A DNA stretch of 6,599 nucleotides, from positions 5,157-11,755 of the forward strand of contig DJQM01000011.1 of the NCBI GenBank assembly GCA_002437585.1, read 5' to 3'. The notes beneath the pieces were generated by a model. The model was not told the DNA's origin. It worked only from the letters and a program-made list of their open reading frames with translations, and searched no databases. Origin of the DNA: Clostridiales bacterium UBA6386 (GTDB lineage Bacteria; Bacillota; Clostridia; Oscillospirales; Oscillospiraceae). Both the position numbers and the translations under genes were made by a program. Below are positions 4,935 through 6,599 of this stretch, in pieces. Every line of letters starts with the position of its first letter. The first letter of the stretch is position 1.

Positions 4935-6431
4935 GTGGAAGTGACATTTCAGAATCAGGGCTGCCCCTGCCTGAAGCCGGTTTTGCGCCAGGTACGAAAC
5001 GCGGAGCAGTCCCAGGAGATCAGGCTCACCGAGGGAATGCCGGATGTGGGACGCATTCTGACGGCCTGGGGTCAGCCCATCCTGCGCAGTAAGGAGTGGG
5101 GAAGCGACGGCCTGTCCGTTACCGGCGGGATGATGGTCTGGGTGCTGTACGCCCCGGAGGACGGAAGCGGTGAGCGGTGCCTGGACGGCTGGATTCCCTT
5201 CCAGCTGAACTTCGAGCTGCCGGAGGAGCTGCCTGAGGGAAAGATCAACCTGGGGATGCTGCCCCGGGCGGTGGAGGCCAGGAGTATTTCGCCTCGGAAG
5301 ATCCAGGTTCGTGCCAGCGTGAGCCTGATGTGTCAGGCCTTCGTGCCCATGGAAATTCCTGTGGCTCAGCCGCAGAATTTGCCGCAGGACGTGGAGCTGC
5401 TGCGAAATACCTATCCCCTCCGGCTCTGGAAGGAGGCGGGGGAAAAGGCATTTACTCAGGAGGAGACCCTGAACCTGCCGGATTCCGCGCCGGTGCCGGA
5501 GGAACTGATCTGCTACTGGGCGGATGCCCGTGTGACCGACCGGAAGGTGCTGTCCGGGAAGCTGGTCTTCCGGGGGAGCACGGCGGTGCGTCTGTGCTAC
5601 CGCTGCCGGGAGGGTCAGCTCCACAGCTGGGATTTTGACCTGCCCTTTTCTCAGTACGCGGAGCTGGTGGGGGAGTACGGCTCGGATGCCCAGGCGGAAT
5701 TCACCCTGTGTCCTACGGCTCTGGAGCTGGAGCTGGACGGGGATGGCCGGATGAATCTGAAGTGCGGCATTGCCGCTCAGTATGTGCTGTCCGATCGGGA
5801 GCAGCTGGAGCTGACCCAGGATGCCTACAGCCCCGGCCGGGAGCTGCAGATTCAGATGAGTACGCTGGAGCTGCCGGTGACCCTGGACAGCCGCCGGGAG
5901 AACCTCTTTGCCGAGCAGACCATGCCGGGGGAGAGCAGCCTGGTGGTGGACAGCCGGTTCCTGCCGGAATATCCCAGACAGCGGCGGGAGGGGGAGAGAC
6001 CGGTGCTGGAGCAGACCGGCACCTTCCAGACCCTGTACTACGGGGAGGACGGAGCCTTGCGCGCAGGTGCCGCCCGCTGGGAGGGAAGCCTTCCGGTGAC
6101 CGCGGATGAAAACGTGGATATCTGGGCGGTGCCGGTGCCCGGCACTTCCCAGGCGGCCATTGGGGGCAGCGGCATTACCCTGAAGGCGGAGCTTCCCATG
6201 GAGTTGACGGCGGCCACGGTGGAGCGGATGAGCGTAGTGACGGGACTGACCCTGGGAGAACCCCGGAAGGGGGAGGCAGGCCGACCCTCGCTGATCCTCT
6301 GCCGGGTCGGAGAGCGAAGCCTTTGGGATATGGCCAAGGCATCAGGCTCCACAGTGGCCTCCATCCGGGAGGCCAACGACCTGCAGGGAGAGCCTGCCCC
6401 GGGTCAGATGCTCTTGATTCCGATTCTCTAA
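4935..6431 (+). CDS. DUF3794 (SPOCS) and LysM domain protein, probably spore coat or cortex associated
   Basis: This is a 498-residue protein with no signal peptide or membrane span. Residues about 25-145 form one SPOCS-type (DUF3794) domain, beginning SQEIRLTEGMPDVGRILTAW and continuing through a beta-rich stretch ending near SVSLMCQAFVP. Residues about 195-310 are a second such domain (VTDRKVLSGKLVFRG through CGIAAQYVLSD). The C-terminus, about 452-498, is a LysM peptidoglycan-binding domain ending NDLQGEPAPGQMLLIPIL. In endospore formers such proteins assemble at the spore surface or cortex from the mother-cell side. GTG at 4935 is chosen because AGGAG (4921-4925) is 9 bases upstream and the SPOCS homology starts soon after; the nearby ATG at 4918 is out of frame. 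The exact role is not known. The long antisense and alternative frames here are shadows. Confidence 0.87.
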   Translation: MEVTFQNQGCPCLKPVLRQVRNAEQSQEIRLTEGMPDVGRILTAWGQPILRSKEWGSDGLSVTGGMMVWVLYAPEDGSGERCLDGWIPFQLNFELPEELPEGKINLGMLPRAVEARSISPRKIQVRASVSLMCQAFVPMEIPVAQPQNLPQDVELLRNTYPLRLWKEAGEKAFTQEETLNLPDSAPVPEELICYWADARVTDRKVLSGKLVFRGSTAVRLCYRCREGQLHSWDFDLPFSQYAELVGEYGSDAQAEFTLCPTALELELDGDGRMNLKCGIAAQYVLSDREQLELTQDAYSPGRELQIQMSTLELPVTLDSRRENLFAEQTMPGESSLVVDSRFLPEYPRQRREGERPVLEQTGTFQTLYYGEDGALRAGAARWEGSLPVTADENVDIWAVPVPGTSQAAIGGSGITLKAELPMELTAATVERMSVVTGLTLGEPRKGEAGRPSLILCRVGERSLWDMAKASGSTVASIREANDLQGEPAPGQMLLIPIL

Positions 6432-6487
6432 GGAAGCCCCTGATTCAAAAGAAAAGCGACGTGTCAAAAAAGTCCGAAAGATACGTT
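6432..6487. other. Intergenic spacer after the SPOCS/LysM gene
   Basis: This is an A-rich spacer (GAAAAGC, TCAAAAAAGTCCG) without a recognisable gene. I saw no ordinary terminator directly behind the TAA at 6429-6431. On the minus strand the A run would read as six Ts, but no stable hairpin precedes it. Termination of the upstream gene may depend on the inverted-repeat element that follows. Confidence 0.5.
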
Positions 6488-6599
6488 GTCATTGCGAACC
6501 ATCCCGCAGGATGGTGTGGCAATCCCCCGGCTGAACGTAGAAGCTATCGATTTAGGAATCAAGATGTTTGAAAATCTGGGGGATTGCCACACCAGTGAC
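6488..6599. repeat. Intergenic inverted-repeat element, cut by the window edge
   Basis: The element opens with GTCATTGCGAACC. CCATCC (6499-6504) and GGATGG (6509-6514) form a small hairpin with a CGCA loop. A larger inverted repeat pairs GGTGTGGCAATCCCCC (6513-6528) with GGGGGATTGCCACACC (6578-6593), 16 perfect bases around a 49-base loop; T6512 and A6594 extend it by one. The two hairpins share GG at 6513-6514, so they are partly alternative folds. The terminal ACCAGTGAC suggests that the mirror of the small hairpin continues past the edge. From memory, GTCATTGCGA and GGCAATCCCCC blocks are characteristic of dispersed MITE-like repeats in Clostridia, but no search was run. No coding potential is evident. 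Confidence 0.75.

Noticed and set aside
6488..6599. CRISPR array or tRNA gene in the terminal repeat region
   Set aside because: There is one inverted repeat rather than several direct repeats with spacers, and no cloverleaf arms or T-loop sequence are present.

Overview
The window looks like a chromosomal segment of a spore-forming, moderately GC-rich member of the Clostridia (Bacillota), probably an Oscillospirales-type gut anaerobe. This rests on a Liv-type ABC ATPase, strong AGGAGG ribosome binding sites, a DUF3794 (SPOCS) plus LysM protein of the kind found in endospore formers, and an intergenic inverted-repeat element that I recall (not verified) from such genomes. The species cannot be fixed from the sequence.

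Layout. Positions 1-287 are the 3' end of livF, the last ATPase gene of a branched-chain amino acid ABC importer, followed by a strong terminator. Then comes a self-contained catabolic-looking module: a LysR-type regulator on the minus strand (451-1383), a 205-bp divergent control region, and three tightly spaced plus-strand genes. These encode a DASS/SLC13-type anion symporter (1589-2860), an NAD-type D-2-hydroxyacid dehydrogenase (2878-3921) and an RraA/HMG-aldolase-family protein (3935-4627). A second, almost identical terminator follows. After it lie a previously easy-to-miss 49-residue cysteine-rich membrane ORF (4702-4851), a SPOCS/LysM protein probably made in sporulation (4935-6431), and a large inverted-repeat element that runs to the window edge.

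How the genes may work together. The regulator probably senses an organic-acid ligand and controls both itself and the operon. The two promoters face away from each other with adjacent -35 boxes, and a GCATT-N11-AATGC operator lies across both. The transporter would import an organic anion, the dehydrogenase would interconvert a 2-hydroxy acid and a 2-oxo acid, and the RraA-family enzyme would cleave or decarboxylate the 2-oxo acid, plausibly to pyruvate. The actual substrate is not known.

The most notable structural point is that the whole regulator-operon module is bracketed by direct repeats of 64 bp (306-369 and 4652-4715, three mismatches). Each contains the terminator and the first codons of the small Cys-rich ORF. 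Deleting one repeat plus the module would leave a clean arrangement of livF, terminator, small ORF and SPOCS/LysM gene. This suggests the module was inserted at, or can be lost from, this site.
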